A stretch of 64,000 nucleotides of DNA from Ignavibacteriota bacterium (GCA_026390735.1 JAPLFJ010000069.1:62001-126000); one strand, 5' to 3'. Counted from the stretch's first letter, positions 34,512 to 43,865 are shown. The notes: a model not told the origin generated them from the sequence alone. Numbers and translations are program-made.

Positions 34512-35345
34512 ATGAAATTATTTAAACTTTCTTTAACGTTAGTTTTATTAGTATTTCTGGCTTCAACTGTTTATTCTCAATCGAAAAATGAAGAAGAGCA
34601 GACTTACGGTGGAATAGAACCTCCGGGATATATATCGGCAAACCTTAGTTTAACGTACGGCAGCGCCAAAGGTAATTATTTTATTAACACCCTTGTCCTT
34701 GAAGGAAAATCAAACGATTATATGCTTCCTGAACTTGATGTAGAAGTTGGCATCGTTAACAGACTTTCCCTTGAATTGATAACGGGATACAGGAAAATAG
34801 TTTCCAATGCTTCGGCTACTTCAACTAAACTAAACAGGACAATAAAGGCAAACAAAACATCGGATGGACTTAACACAATAATGCTTGGTGCAAATTTAGG
34901 TATAATGAACGAACATAAATACCGCCCCGGGATGTATTTGCAGAATCAGTTCTTTCTTCCAAAGACAGGCTATTCCAATTTTCAGAATGAACAGCTTGGA
35001 TACTTTACAACTTTAAATATGGAGAGTACTGTTTCTGACATTACTTATTTTGATTACAGCCTCGGCGCAGGCTGGGACGGGAACAGCCCTTACGCTATTT
35101 ATAGTTTTAACATCAACCCGAACTTTTATGTCACAGATAATATTATTGCTTACGCCGATATCGGAGGTATTTATGCAAAGTACGATGGACCTGTTAATTT
35201 AATCGATATTGGAACAACAATCACCTTTACTGATAATTTTTCCATAGATGCCTGTATAGGTAATCAGCTTCAGGCAAAGAACTATTTGAAAAACACTTAT
35301 GGTTCTCTTAAGTTTACGTTCGACTTTAACGCATTCGGAAAATAA
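34512..35345 (+). CDS. Outer-membrane beta-barrel protein
   Basis: 277 residues, signal peptide (STVYSQ). Mature chain of alternating strands with LSLELITGYRK, FFLPKTGYSN and the terminal strand GSLKFTFDFNAFGK. It resembles transporter-type barrels of unknown substrate. It stands alone and is followed by a strong terminator. Confidence 0.7.
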   Translation: MKLFKLSLTLVLLVFLASTVYSQSKNEEEQTYGGIEPPGYISANLSLTYGSAKGNYFINTLVLEGKSNDYMLPELDVEVGIVNRLSLELITGYRKIVSNASATSTKLNRTIKANKTSDGLNTIMLGANLGIMNEHKYRPGMYLQNQFFLPKTGYSNFQNEQLGYFTTLNMESTVSDITYFDYSLGAGWDGNSPYAIYSFNINPNFYVTDNIIAYADIGGIYAKYDGPVNLIDIGTTITFTDNFSIDACIGNQLQAKNYLKNTYGSLKFTFDFNAFGK

Positions 35346-35351
35346 TAAACA

Positions 35352-35385
35352 AAACCCCGTGATAATAAAATCACGGGGTTTGTTC
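35352..35385 (+). terminator. Rho-independent terminator
   Basis: A 12-bp stem AAACCCCGTGAT/ATCACGGGGTTT around AATAAA, beginning 6 bp after the barrel stop codon. Confidence 0.85.
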
Positions 35386-35420
35386 TTACTTCAAATTCTT
35401 TACTGAAAAACTCTTCACCC

Positions 35421-35519
35421 GATTAGTGTTAATTCGTATCTGTTTTTATCTCCTGCTCTTGACATAAAAATTCTTTTCTTTCAATCTTTCTTTGTGCTTT
35501 CGTGTTTTTGTGGTGAAAT
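35421..35519. repeat. Degenerate GTG-periodic intergenic repeats
   Basis: GATTAGTGTTAATTCGTATC (35421-35440) and CTTTGTGCTTTCGTGTTTTT followed by GTGGTGAAAT (35490-35519) match segments at 36155 and 37396. Similar sequence is common between genes in this phylum. Confidence 0.5.
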
Positions 35520-35556
35520 CTTTCACCCTTAAATATTCTTCCTGGTGAACCTACTC

Positions 35557-36012
35557 CTATAGTTCTCCGTAAACCTTCTTATAAATTATCTTTCCGATAA
35601 TAGGTATCTTAATGTAAGAACCCTGATAAGATTTTACAGCAAGATATATTTCATAAGCCATCGCTCCGAAAATTGAAATGAAAAGTCCGCCGTAGAACAC
35701 AACCATTAATATAACCATAATCGCGGGGAATGCTCCTCCGTCTGAATGATGACTACCTTTTGACGTCATTGCACCGAGACCTATTCCAAATATCATAAAC
35801 ACTAATACAAGTGCCACAATCACTATTACAAGTATTGCCACGTAAGCTATGTGGAAAAATATTGCCTGCAATGCATGGTACCTCACAAACCTGGATTTGT
35901 CCTTCTGCGTTGCCCATAATATAATCGGCAGTATTATTCCGCCGAATAAAATTGAAAGATGCGACAGCATCGCCATCAATCTTTCGTCACTGGTTGTTTC
36001 TTCGTTTTGCAT
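35557..36012 (-). CDS. DUF4870 membrane protein
   Basis: 151 residues. The N-terminus ERLMAMLSHLSILFGGIILPIILWATQKDKS followed by FVRYHALQAIFF is the DUF4870 signature. There are three to four membrane helices and a short basic C-terminus. Related to Tic20-like small membrane proteins; function unknown. It converges on the barrel gene at 34512. Confidence 0.9.
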   Translation of the reverse strand: MQNEETTSDERLMAMLSHLSILFGGIILPIILWATQKDKSRFVRYHALQAIFFHIAYVAILVIVIVALVLVFMIFGIGLGAMTSKGSHHSDGGAFPAIMVILMVVFYGGLFISIFGAMAYEIYLAVKSYQGSYIKIPIIGKIIYKKVYGEL

Positions 36013-36064
36013 AATCTATATTTTAAAATTTTATTTTCCAATACCTGCTGGCTTTCCAACCCTT

Positions 36065-36094
36065 GTCATTCCTGCATGATCTTAGCAGGAATCT
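36065..36094. repeat. REP-like palindrome GTCATTCCTGC...GCAGGAATCT
   Basis: An 8-bp stem ATTCCTGC/GCAGGAAT around a 9-nt loop, between two minus-strand genes. Same flanks as the element at 28569. Confidence 0.75.
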
Positions 36095-36154
36095 CTACTA
36101 AAGCAATCAGTTCTATCAGTGTAAATCCGCGTTCAATTTCCTAAATGTCTTACT

Positions 36155-36185
36155 TCGTGTCCTTGTGCCTTAGTGGTGAATTCTC
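36155..36185. repeat. GTG-periodic repeat copy
   Basis: CTTCGTGTCCTTGTGCCTTA followed by GTGGTGAATTC aligns with 35490-35519 at most positions. Confidence 0.5.
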
Positions 36186-36194
36186 TTCAGAAAT

Positions 36195-37232
36195 CTATCC
36201 CCTGTGATTCACTATCTTATCATACATTCCCGAATACGCAATATTCTTTACAACATCTCCGTTCAGAAAATCATACGGGAAACCATAGTCTATCTTACTT
36301 ACCTCGTTCAGTCTGTTCATTACATCATCGCTCAGTGTTACATCCACGCATTTCATATTCTCAATCAACTGCTTATCCGTTCTCGCACCTACTATCGGAA
36401 TGAAGACACCCTTTTGCTGCCTAACCCAGTTAAGTGCAAGCGTTGCTCCGGGAATTCCCGTCTCGTCGCTTATTTCTTTTACTGCTTTTGCTATTAAAGT
36501 GTTCCTTTCATTCAGTCTTGCACTGCCTTCTTTTATTCTTTTTGGACCTTTGTCGTCATCTGATAAGTACTTACCAGTCAGCGCACCGCCGCCAATCGTT
36601 CCCCACGGAGTTACCGCAAGGTCGAAATGATTTGCCATAGGAATCAAATCCCTTTCCGCTCCTCTTTGCAGCAGCGAATATTCAATCTGTAAAGCAACAA
36701 ATCTGGACCACCCTCTTAACTCTGCCATCGTGTTGGCACTCGAAACTACCCAGGCAGGAGAATCTGAAATACCAACGTATAAGACTTTTCCCGATTCCAC
36801 AAGTCCGTTAAACCCGTGCATTATTTCATCAATCGGAGTTAACGAATCCCAGACGTGCATCCACAGTAAATCTATGTAATCAGTTTTCATTCTTCTCAGT
36901 GAATCTTCCACTGAGTTCATCATACTCTTTCTGTTATTGCCCGACGCGTTTATGTTCTTCGGATTTGTAGGATTAGTTAAAGTATACTTTGTTGCAAGCA
37001 CATAATCGTCTCTGTGTCCTGCCATAAACTCACCAACGTATTCTTCACTCGTTCCGTTATTGTAAAGGTTCGCAGTGTCTATGTAGTTTCCGCCTGCATT
37101 GACGAATGCATCAAACACCTTCTTCGAATCCGCCTTGTTGGTTCCGAATCCCCATTCCTCGCCAAACGTCATAGTACCCAGACATAATTCCGACACCTTC
37201 AATCCCGACTTTCCCAGTAATCTGTATTTCAT
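36195..37232 (-). CDS. Aldo/keto reductase
   Basis: 345 residues, cytosolic. GKSGLKVSELCLGTMTFG opens the (beta/alpha)8 barrel. The catalytic tetrad is visible as Asp and Tyr in NYIDTANLYNNG, Lys in LATKYT and His in LWMHVWD. The late VGARTDKQLIENM matches the NADPH-binding end. These enzymes reduce aldehydes or ketones with NADPH. The closest-looking group is the general AKR set often annotated YajO/Tas-like; no substrate is evident. It is single, flanked by intergenic repeats on both sides. Confidence 0.93.
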   Translation of the reverse strand: MKYRLLGKSGLKVSELCLGTMTFGEEWGFGTNKADSKKVFDAFVNAGGNYIDTANLYNNGTSEEYVGEFMAGHRDDYVLATKYTLTNPTNPKNINASGNNRKSMMNSVEDSLRRMKTDYIDLLWMHVWDSLTPIDEIMHGFNGLVESGKVLYVGISDSPAWVVSSANTMAELRGWSRFVALQIEYSLLQRGAERDLIPMANHFDLAVTPWGTIGGGALTGKYLSDDDKGPKRIKEGSARLNERNTLIAKAVKEISDETGIPGATLALNWVRQQKGVFIPIVGARTDKQLIENMKCVDVTLSDDVMNRLNEVSKIDYGFPYDFLNGDVVKNIAYSGMYDKIVNHRG

Positions 37233-37342
37233 ATTTGTATTCTTATTTAAATTTAGTATATAATGTTATAAACGTTCTAACCTCTTAAAAGTTTTAAATC
37301 TCTTTGCCTCTTTATTTCATTGCTCCTTGCCTGAAAATATTT

Positions 37343-37425
37343 TCTCCGTGTTCTCTGTGACTTCTCTGTGGTCTCCGTGAACCTATTCTAATAATATGTG
37401 TTAATTTGTGTAATTCGTGGTAGAA
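37343..37425. repeat. GTG-periodic intergenic repeats
   Basis: CTCCGTG, CTCTGTG, CTCTGTG and CTCCGTG occur at 9-11 bp spacing (37343-37381). Then GTGTTAATTTGTGTAATTCG followed by TGG (about 37398-37420) is a relative of 35421-35440. Confidence 0.5.
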
Positions 37426-37432
37426 GTTCTTC

Positions 37433-38668
37433 CTAATTCCTCTTCACCGGTTTATACTCCTTCTCCGCATCCACCTTTTCCACATACGCACTATTCCACA
37501 CTCTTTCAAAAACTATCTCCAGCGCTTCATTCACTTTCCCGCTTTCGATTATCAGGGTTGCATTCCTGCTGTCATAAAAATAATCCCTCTCCCAGTTAGA
37601 CGTACTTATCCACGAAATATCATCGTCTGCAATGAAAAACTTGCAGTGTTGAACCCTTGCATAAGGAATGTATCCTTTGCTGAACTGAGGTACTGTACTG
37701 AACTTAATCTCTATTCCATTTACCTGCGAAAGTTCTTTAATCGCATCGATTGCATCCTTTTTAATCGCCCAGTCAGAAAGTATTATCTTAACGTCAACGC
37801 CGCGTGCAGCTGCCTTGCGGAGTTCTTTGTCAATCTTATCATAAGGAGATTTCTTGCTCTTGCCCTTTGTTGAGTATGAATAAAACTGAATGCACAACCT
37901 GTTCTTTGCACCTTTAATTGTTTTCAGAAGTTCGGTTTCTTCTTTAGCAAAACCTTTGTTCACGACATCCTTCGGACTGAAGGCAGGGTACAACTTCACC
38001 GTTCCGTAATCAGTTGTTTCAATCTTCAGCATCTTCTTCGCCGTATAAACTTTGTCTGCGCTTTCTTTTAAAAGTGATGTCATAGTCTCTTCATCCTGAT
38101 TATCGCAAAGAGTCCAGTCAGTCTCAAACACCCGCATAAACATATCCGCAAACTCTTTATGCTTTATCCTCACACCCATTTCGTGAATATGTTTCAATGC
38201 GCGCCAGTCGAAGTTCTGACTTCCAAGGAACAAATCCTCGCCGTCAACCACAAAATATTTCGCGTGCATTACGCCACCTCCGATTTTATTGAAAGGAATC
38301 TTCTTTACAGTAATGTTCGGAATGTTTTCAAAGTCATTTGCAGATTCTTTATACCTTTCAAAGAACTTTCCATCAATCATAATCCTTACTTTTACACCTC
38401 TTTCGGCCGCATCCTTAATCTCGCTTATTACACTCTCAAGCGGCTCACCCTTTTCATTCGCAATATAAAACGTCTCCATATCTATCGTAGTCTTTGCCGA
38501 CTTAATCATCTCAACCCACACTTCAGTGGCTCTCGGAAGTTTCGACTGTTCCAGTATAGTTTCCGAAGGCACAGTTTCCACTAACTGAAACAAAGTCTGT
38601 GTAAACCCCGCAACGTTCAGCGATGCAAAAAGTACAATACACCCCACTATCCATTTAAATAACTTCAT
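37433..38668 (-). CDS. Secreted phospholipase D-like protein with two HKD motifs
   Basis: 411 residues with signal peptide (LNVAGFTQ). Two HxKx4D motifs: HAKYFVVDGEDLFLGSQNFD and HCKFFIADDDISWISTSNW. Each is preceded by the usual AAERGVKVRIMIDG and AAARGVDVKIILSD strands. The two halves make one bilobed catalytic site in PLD enzymes, which act on phosphodiesters of lipids or nucleic acids. The overall layout resembles eukaryotic PLD3/4-like and bacterial secreted PLD proteins. An exported localisation favours lipid or extracellular DNA as substrate; this is inference. Confidence 0.9.
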   Translation of the reverse strand: MKLFKWIVGCIVLFASLNVAGFTQTLFQLVETVPSETILEQSKLPRATEVWVEMIKSAKTTIDMETFYIANEKGEPLESVISEIKDAAERGVKVRIMIDGKFFERYKESANDFENIPNITVKKIPFNKIGGGVMHAKYFVVDGEDLFLGSQNFDWRALKHIHEMGVRIKHKEFADMFMRVFETDWTLCDNQDEETMTSLLKESADKVYTAKKMLKIETTDYGTVKLYPAFSPKDVVNKGFAKEETELLKTIKGAKNRLCIQFYSYSTKGKSKKSPYDKIDKELRKAAARGVDVKIILSDWAIKKDAIDAIKELSQVNGIEIKFSTVPQFSKGYIPYARVQHCKFFIADDDISWISTSNWERDYFYDSRNATLIIESGKVNEALEIVFERVWNSAYVEKVDAEKEYKPVKRN

Positions 38669-38843
38669 AACCCTTATTTGTTTAATTTATATTTTTAATA
38701 ACCCTTTTTAATCTGCACTTCGCCCGGTCACTTTAAAATGATGAGTAAACACTTATGAAATGGAATGGATTTACTTGCGGAAATATTATTCCCTGCCAAT
38801 ATATCCCGGGATGGAATGCAAAACAAATTTATTGAAATATCTT

Positions 38844-39017
38844 CTATTTGTTATTGGCAAAAATCTCTTTTGCTTTCTTCCTTACGTTCTTCCCGTTAAT
38901 TGATACTATTACATACTCATCATTCTTTATCTTTTCCTTAACCATTCGTTTATGAGCAAGTAAAATTCCTTTTTTAATAGAGTTTTCTATCTTTTTATGC
39001 TTTTGTAGTTCTGTCAT
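38844..39017 (-). CDS. 57-aa small basic protein overlapping the zeta-toxin-like gene (candidate antitoxin)
   Basis: Its ATG (39017-39015) lies inside the last codons of the upstream kinase gene, in another frame, giving a 23-bp overlap and likely translational coupling. The protein begins MTELQKHKKIENSIKKGILL. It has a Lys-rich helix (KKGILLAHKRMVKEKIK) followed by a strand pair (YVIVSINGKNVRKKAKEIF) and stops at TAG. The helix plus xxxxxGKxVxxxA layout resembles the small proteins frequently encoded beside zeta-toxin-family kinases. An antitoxin role is inferred from position and size. Confidence 0.7.
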   Translation of the reverse strand: MTELQKHKKIENSIKKGILLAHKRMVKEKIKNDEYVIVSINGKNVRKKAKEIFANNK

Positions 39018-39582
39018 AAGTGTCTGTTATATTTTTGTAAATGATTTTATTATAAATCCTTATTTCCGATTTACCAAACCCTGATGCGACTTGAACAGGC
39101 TTAATATAAGAATTGTCGAAAATATACCAGTTGTCTGAATAGTCCTTAAAAATTTTGTACAAGTTTAATAATCCTTTATAATACCTTCTTCTTATAATAT
39201 CTTCAGGAACAAAGTGACCGCCAAGTCTTTTTCTTTCATTAACTCTCTGGATTGCAAGATTATGGTTGTTAAGCCAGATATACAATAATGTTATTTCAAA
39301 TTTATTCTTTTTCGCCTCTATGAAAATATTCTTATAACTTAATGTTGTCAGCGTAGTCTCAAATGCAAATGTTTCTTTCGACTGAATTAAATGTTTAATT
39401 CTGTCAAGCATTAGCCTTCCTGCTTGAAAATCAGCAGCTTTCGGATTCAACGGCGAAAGCCCGTATGCAATAGAATCCGCATTAACAAAATTATCACATT
39501 TTAAAAGTTCTGGGAGCAATGTAAACGAAGTGGTTGTTTTACCCGCCCCATTACAACCCGAAATCACATACATCTTTCTCAT
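38995..39582 (-). CDS. Zeta-toxin-like P-loop kinase
   Basis: 195 residues. Walker A GCNGAGKTTTS at residues 9-19. Then NADSIAYGLSPLNPKAADFQAGRLM (the usual Asn-Ala-Asp and substrate region), FAFETTLTTLSYKN and a lid with Arg pairs (RVNERKRLGGHFVPEDIIRRRYYKGL). This is the order of zeta-toxin family proteins. They phosphorylate nucleotide sugars (UDP-GlcNAc in PezT-type toxins), but many chromosomal homologues are uncharacterised kinases. It lacks the long C-terminus of PezT. It sits divergently from dnaG and overlaps a 57-residue gene, so a two-gene toxin-antitoxin operon is likely. Confidence 0.85.
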   Translation of the reverse strand: MRKMYVISGCNGAGKTTTSFTLLPELLKCDNFVNADSIAYGLSPLNPKAADFQAGRLMLDRIKHLIQSKETFAFETTLTTLSYKNIFIEAKKNKFEITLLYIWLNNHNLAIQRVNERKRLGGHFVPEDIIRRRYYKGLLNLYKIFKDYSDNWYIFDNSYIKPVQVASGFGKSEIRIYNKIIYKNITDTYDRTTKA

Positions 39583-40114
39583 AACTTAATATACTTTATT
39601 CTTTTAAAATTTTCACTGTATACGGCTGCCATTTTCTTACACTTTTCATCTCCCCTTTGTTATTTTTATACATTTTCTTCTCATCAGAATTCTAGGCACT
39701 ATGATTCAACTTTAAATTAACTAAACTCTTTGTTCTTTAAAATGAATAATATAATATTATGAATAGAGTAAGTTTACGACGGCAAAACCTTATCCTTTTT
39801 GCGAAGTATATATAAAGGAATACTTTTACGTGGCAAAATCCCTAATTTAGTTGTGTATTATAATAGAGGGGGAACATCCACTGTAAACATATCCCAGACC
39901 CACATCGTCTTACCATCGGTCTCCTATCGGTCTCTCATCGGTTTATCTTGCTCAAAACCTGCTTTATCATAGCTTTAAACCCCTCCTTTTCGACGCTTTC
40001 TGTTTTGGTTTAATTTACCTGCGAATAACTCAGTCAATCCTGCCTGAATCTTTTATCATCACCCTCTGTTTTTTCCGTATTATCAAAAACTCAATTTCTG
40101 TATATTTTAATAGA
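39583..40114. other. Divergent intergenic region before dnaG
   Basis: 532 bp containing promoters for the kinase operon (minus) and dnaG (plus), and the 11-bp array at 39904-39947. No supported small gene. Confidence 0.5.
39904..39947 (-). repeat. 11-bp periodic array (array D)
   Basis: ATCGTCTTACC, ATCGGTCTCCT, ATCGGTCTCTC and ATCGGTTTATC begin at 39904, 39915, 39926 and 39937, exactly 11 bp apart. On the complement the unit reads ACCGATxxGAG, close to the ACCGACAAGCA unit of array A. Confidence 0.8.
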
Positions 40115-41980
40115 ATGAGAATCCCTGACGAAATATTCGAAGAAATATTACACGCTAATGACATCGTTGATGTTATCTCCTCTTACGTAACAGTAAAAAG
40201 GCGCGGTAAGTCTTTTCTTGCATTATGTCCGTTTCATCCCGACAAAAATCCCTCTATGCATATTTCACAGGACAGACAGGTTTATCACTGCTTCTCGTGC
40301 AAGGCTGGCGGAAATGTGATTACGTTCGTTCAGGAGTATGAAAAGATTTCTTCAATGGAGGCAGTTGAAAAACTCGCTCAGCGTATAGGGATTAATCTCG
40401 GTAAGTTTTCCGCAAAGCCTGAAGTGTCCAATGAAATTGCAAAACTGTATGAAATAAATAAAATAGCAGCAAGGTTCTTCTATGATAACCTTGTGAACGT
40501 TGGCGGCGAAGAACGGGAAATGGTCTACGACTACCTTAAGAACCGCGGACTTGAAAAAGATACACTGACAAAGTTCGGAATCGGATACGCACGTGCCGGA
40601 TGGCACTCGCTTGAAAATTATTTTATAGAAGAGGGGACGTACACACGAGAAGACCTTGAACTTGCCGGACTGCTCATAAAATCTGAGAAGGACGGAAAGT
40701 TTCACGACAGGTACAGAGGAAGACTTATATTCCCGATTTTTAACGAAGGCGGAAAGGTGATTGGTTTTGGCGGAAGGGTAATTAAGAAGGATGACGATTC
40801 GGCAAAGTATATCAATTCTCCCGAGACACGTGTTTACTATAAGAGCAAAACTCTTTACGGACTGAACTTTGCAAAAGACCATATACGCTCGCACGATTCT
40901 GTACTGCTCGTCGAAGGTTATATGGATGTTGTTTCGCTGGCACACGCAGGAATCCAGAACGTTGTCGCATCAAGCGGTACGGCACTCACGGAAGAACAGG
41001 TTCATCTGATTTCGCGTTACACAAAAAACATATTCTTAATATACGATGCCGACCTTGCAGGAATAAAAGCCGCAAAGAGAGGTATTGAAATTATACTCGA
41101 ACAGGGATTAAACATTAAAGTTGTTTCACTGCCCGACGGCGAAGACCCGGATTCTTACGTCAGAAGCAAAGGTCAACAGGAATTTGAAAAACAGCTCCAG
41201 TTCAGCAAGTCTGTCATAAATTTTATCAGCGATACTTATAAGAATGCAGGTAAGTTATCAACGCCTGAAGAGAAATCTGACTTTGTAAAGGAAATCATTC
41301 AGTATCTGGTAAGGATTCCCGATAAGATAAGGATTTCTTTCTACGTGAAAGAACTATCGGATACGTACCAGTTGTACGAATCTGATTTACGCGACGAACT
41401 CAACAGGGCATACGCAGATTATAAGAAAACACAGTTTCCCAAGACATCTGTTGTCCTTCCTGTAACGAGCAGGGAAAGCAAAAAGGATAAGGATAAACGC
41501 CCGTCACAGGCAGAAGTAGAACTCGTTGGACTGTTCGTTAAATGCGACTATAAGAACAAATCGTACATCCCCGGCCTCAATTATCTGGTGGATAATCTCT
41601 ACATAGATTACATTACTAACGCAACAATTTTAAAAGCCGTTGAACTTCTTCTTGATGAATGGCATAATGACGGCAAAATTGACGTTGCAAAACTGCTATC
41701 TACAATCGAAGATGAAGAGGTCAGGAACCTTCTGCATACTCAGTCGAGCCAGTTGTATGAAATTACCAAGACTGACCATCTGCCCGCTGACAGTATTCTG
41801 GCAATCGTTGAAAATACTCCTGTGAATTATCTGAAACTCGCAACCGACATAATAAACATGCTGAAACTCCAGAGTGTGAACAGGAAAATCCGTGCAGCCC
41901 TCAAAGACCCTAAAAACCATACCGAAGGCCTCGGATATCTTGCAGAAAAGCGCAAAATAAACGACAAGAACAAACAATAA
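40115..41980 (+). CDS. dnaG: DNA primase
   Basis: 621 residues, normal length. CHC2 zinc finger C38-H41-C59-C62 (CPFH ... CFSC). The polymerase core includes KFGIGYA and GRVIFPIFNEGGKVIGFGGR-type strands (here GRLIFPIFNEGGKVIGFGGR). TOPRIM motifs are VLLVEGYMDVVSL (Glu about 266) and IYDADLAGIKAAKRG (about 310). The C-terminal 150 residues are helical and should bind DnaB helicase. It synthesises RNA primers at the replication fork. It stands alone, not in the rpsU-dnaG-rpoD order of proteobacteria. Confidence 0.97.
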   Translation: MRIPDEIFEEILHANDIVDVISSYVTVKRRGKSFLALCPFHPDKNPSMHISQDRQVYHCFSCKAGGNVITFVQEYEKISSMEAVEKLAQRIGINLGKFSAKPEVSNEIAKLYEINKIAARFFYDNLVNVGGEEREMVYDYLKNRGLEKDTLTKFGIGYARAGWHSLENYFIEEGTYTREDLELAGLLIKSEKDGKFHDRYRGRLIFPIFNEGGKVIGFGGRVIKKDDDSAKYINSPETRVYYKSKTLYGLNFAKDHIRSHDSVLLVEGYMDVVSLAHAGIQNVVASSGTALTEEQVHLISRYTKNIFLIYDADLAGIKAAKRGIEIILEQGLNIKVVSLPDGEDPDSYVRSKGQQEFEKQLQFSKSVINFISDTYKNAGKLSTPEEKSDFVKEIIQYLVRIPDKIRISFYVKELSDTYQLYESDLRDELNRAYADYKKTQFPKTSVVLPVTSRESKKDKDKRPSQAEVELVGLFVKCDYKNKSYIPGLNYLVDNLYIDYITNATILKAVELLLDEWHNDGKIDVAKLLSTIEDEEVRNLLHTQSSQLYEITKTDHLPADSILAIVENTPVNYLKLATDIINMLKLQSVNRKIRAALKDPKNHTEGLGYLAEKRKINDKNKQ

Positions 41981-42292
41981 TAGAGTTCTCTAATTTGCTC
42001 ATATTCTTCCTGGCTGTCATTCCTACTCGCGAAGCAGATACGCGAAGCGTCTCCTAGCAGGGGGTACCCTCTGGGTCATCTCTACCCCAAAATTCTTTTC
42101 TCTAACCCTTAAAAATATTCAGTGAAAATCAGTCATAATTATTCTTTTGTTGTGCCATTCTTCTTCTCTGTGAATCTCTTCCCAAATACAAATACCTATA
42201 CTAAATGTTTTTGATTGCCAACGGCTTTTATGCGTTAATTTTTAATGTTATTTTTGGTAACTTTTAAGTTAAATAAAGATAATATTTTTGAT
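41981..42292. other. Intergenic region between dnaG and nuoH
   Basis: 312 bp. It holds a REP-like element at 42016-42088 and AT-rich leader sequence for nuoH. No gene. Confidence 0.5.
42016..42088. repeat. REP-like element, expanded copy
   Basis: Starts GTCATTCCTACTCGCGAAGC and continues with a second CGCGAAGCG, TCTCCTAGCAG, then GGGGTA ... TACCCC, which can pair. It shares the GTCATTCC start with 28569 and 36065 but looks like nested or compound units. Confidence 0.6.
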
Positions 42293-43333
42293 ATGCCAGA
42301 TTGGTCTATAGACATAATAATTACTTTAATAAAGATTGTAGTTGTAGAACTCGTACTCCTTACAGGTGTTGCTTATACGGTTTATGCTGAAAGACGTGTA
42401 TCAGCGTTTATTCAGCACCGTTATGGCCCTAACCGCGTTGGTTATCAGGGTTTGCTTCAGCCGTTAGCTGATGTTTTTAAACTTATAATGAAGGAAGATA
42501 TTGTCCCTGAGAGGGCTAACAAGTTCGTACATTCTCTTGCACCTGCAATTTCTCTGTTCGTCGCACTTTCTACTTTTGCGGTTATTCCTTTCGGAGATAA
42601 GATTTTAATAGCGGGAAAAGAAATTAAACTTCAGATTGCCGACGTTAACATCGGTGTGCTGTACATACTTGCACTCCTTTCTCTCGGAGTATACGGTATA
42701 ACACTCAGCGGATGGTCTTCAAACAGTAAATATTCATTGCTTGGCGGTTTAAGGTCTTCGGCACAGATGATAAGTTACGAACTGTCTATGGGACTTGCCG
42801 TACTCGGTCTTATTCTCATTAACAGTTCATTCCGTCTTGATACTATCGTAATGAACCAGTACGGATGGAAATGGAATATTATTCTTCAGCCTATAGGGTT
42901 TATAACTTTTCTTGTGGCATCTTTTGCTGAAACGAACAGGACTCCCTTTGATTTACCCGAAGCCGAACAGGAACTCGTCGGCGGATACCACACTGAATAT
43001 TCAAGCACAAAGTTTGCACTCTTCTTTATGGCAGAGTATGCGGCTGTAATAGTTTCTTCGGCAATAATCACAACACTTTATCTTGGCGGCTGGCAGTTCC
43101 CGTATTTACAGACTTTCGGCTTACCCGATATGGCAGTGAGCATAATTCAGGTTTTAACATTCTGCGGTAAAACGGCATTTATGGTGTTCTTCTTCATATG
43201 GGTGAGATGGACGATTCCGAGATTCCGTTATGACCAGCTGATGAACATCGGATGGAAAGTGATGCTGCCCGCTGCACTCACTAATTTAATATTAACAGCA
43301 ATAGTAATAACAATTATAAAATTAAATTCTTAG
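42293..43333 (+). CDS. nuoH: NADH-quinone oxidoreductase subunit H
   Basis: About 346 residues from the ATG at 42293 (MPDWSIDIII). An upstream in-frame ATG at 42245 adds 16 non-typical residues. Hallmarks: YAERRVSAFIQHRYGPNRVGYQGLLQPLADVFKL, SSAQMISYELSMGLAVL, and FAETNRTPFDLPEAEQELVGGYHTEYSS. NuoH lies at the quinone site and joins the peripheral and membrane arms of complex I. It is encoded here away from any other nuo gene and is followed after 2 bp by a thioredoxin-like gene, an unusual context. Confidence 0.95.
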   Translation: MPDWSIDIIITLIKIVVVELVLLTGVAYTVYAERRVSAFIQHRYGPNRVGYQGLLQPLADVFKLIMKEDIVPERANKFVHSLAPAISLFVALSTFAVIPFGDKILIAGKEIKLQIADVNIGVLYILALLSLGVYGITLSGWSSNSKYSLLGGLRSSAQMISYELSMGLAVLGLILINSSFRLDTIVMNQYGWKWNIILQPIGFITFLVASFAETNRTPFDLPEAEQELVGGYHTEYSSTKFALFFMAEYAAVIVSSAIITTLYLGGWQFPYLQTFGLPDMAVSIIQVLTFCGKTAFMVFFFIWVRWTIPRFRYDQLMNIGWKVMLPAALTNLILTAIVITIIKLNS

Positions 43334-43335
43334 CA

Positions 43336-43830
43336 ATGAAAAAAACAATCTTTCTCCTGTTGTTTGTGTTTGCTTTTGCAGCTCTTTCAAAAGCACAAAT
43401 GTATTATGAATTCACTTTACCGGATCTGGACGGTAACGATGTTTCGCTTAGTAAAATCGTGGATAAATCAAACGTGGTGATGCTTAGTTTTTGGGCAACC
43501 TGGTGCACACCATGCAAAGAAGAGATGAAAAAGATGGCCGATATCTATGAAAAATACAAAGGTCAGGGATTTGAATACGTAGCACTGAATAACGATAACC
43601 AGAAATCAGTCTCAAAGGTAAAGTCGTTTATAACCGCACAGGGATACACTTTCCCCGTACTGATGGACAGCGATAAAAAAGTTTTTGAAGGTTACAGCGG
43701 GAAAGACGAGATGCCTTATTCTGTAATCATTAACAAGAAGAAGGAAATCATTTCTGTTCATACAGGATTTAAAACAGGTGATGATGCAATGATTGAGAGC
43801 GAGATTAAAGCAGCTCTTGGAATTAAATAA
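43336..43830 (+). CDS. TlpA/ResA-like thioredoxin
   Basis: 164 residues with a signal peptide (AALSKAQ). Redox motif WATWCTPCKEEM (CTPC) and the cis-Pro region DEMPYSVIINKKKEI. Extracytoplasmic thiol:disulfide proteins of this type reduce disulfides in cytochrome c maturation or secreted proteins. The gene begins 2 bp after nuoH and precedes genes for DUF6029, Omp28 and an HhH/barrel protein, which suggests redox care of envelope cargo. Confidence 0.9.
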   Translation: MKKTIFLLLFVFAFAALSKAQMYYEFTLPDLDGNDVSLSKIVDKSNVVMLSFWATWCTPCKEEMKKMADIYEKYKGQGFEYVALNNDNQKSVSKVKSFITAQGYTFPVLMDSDKKVFEGYSGKDEMPYSVIINKKKEIISVHTGFKTGDDAMIESEIKAALGIK

Positions 43831-43865
43831 TACTTTATAATTTAAAATTTCCCTTATTATATAAT

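Noticed and set aside
42245-42292. Extended N-terminus for NuoH
   Set aside because: The 16 extra residues are not typical of NuoH; MPDWSIDIII fits the usual start of the first helix better.
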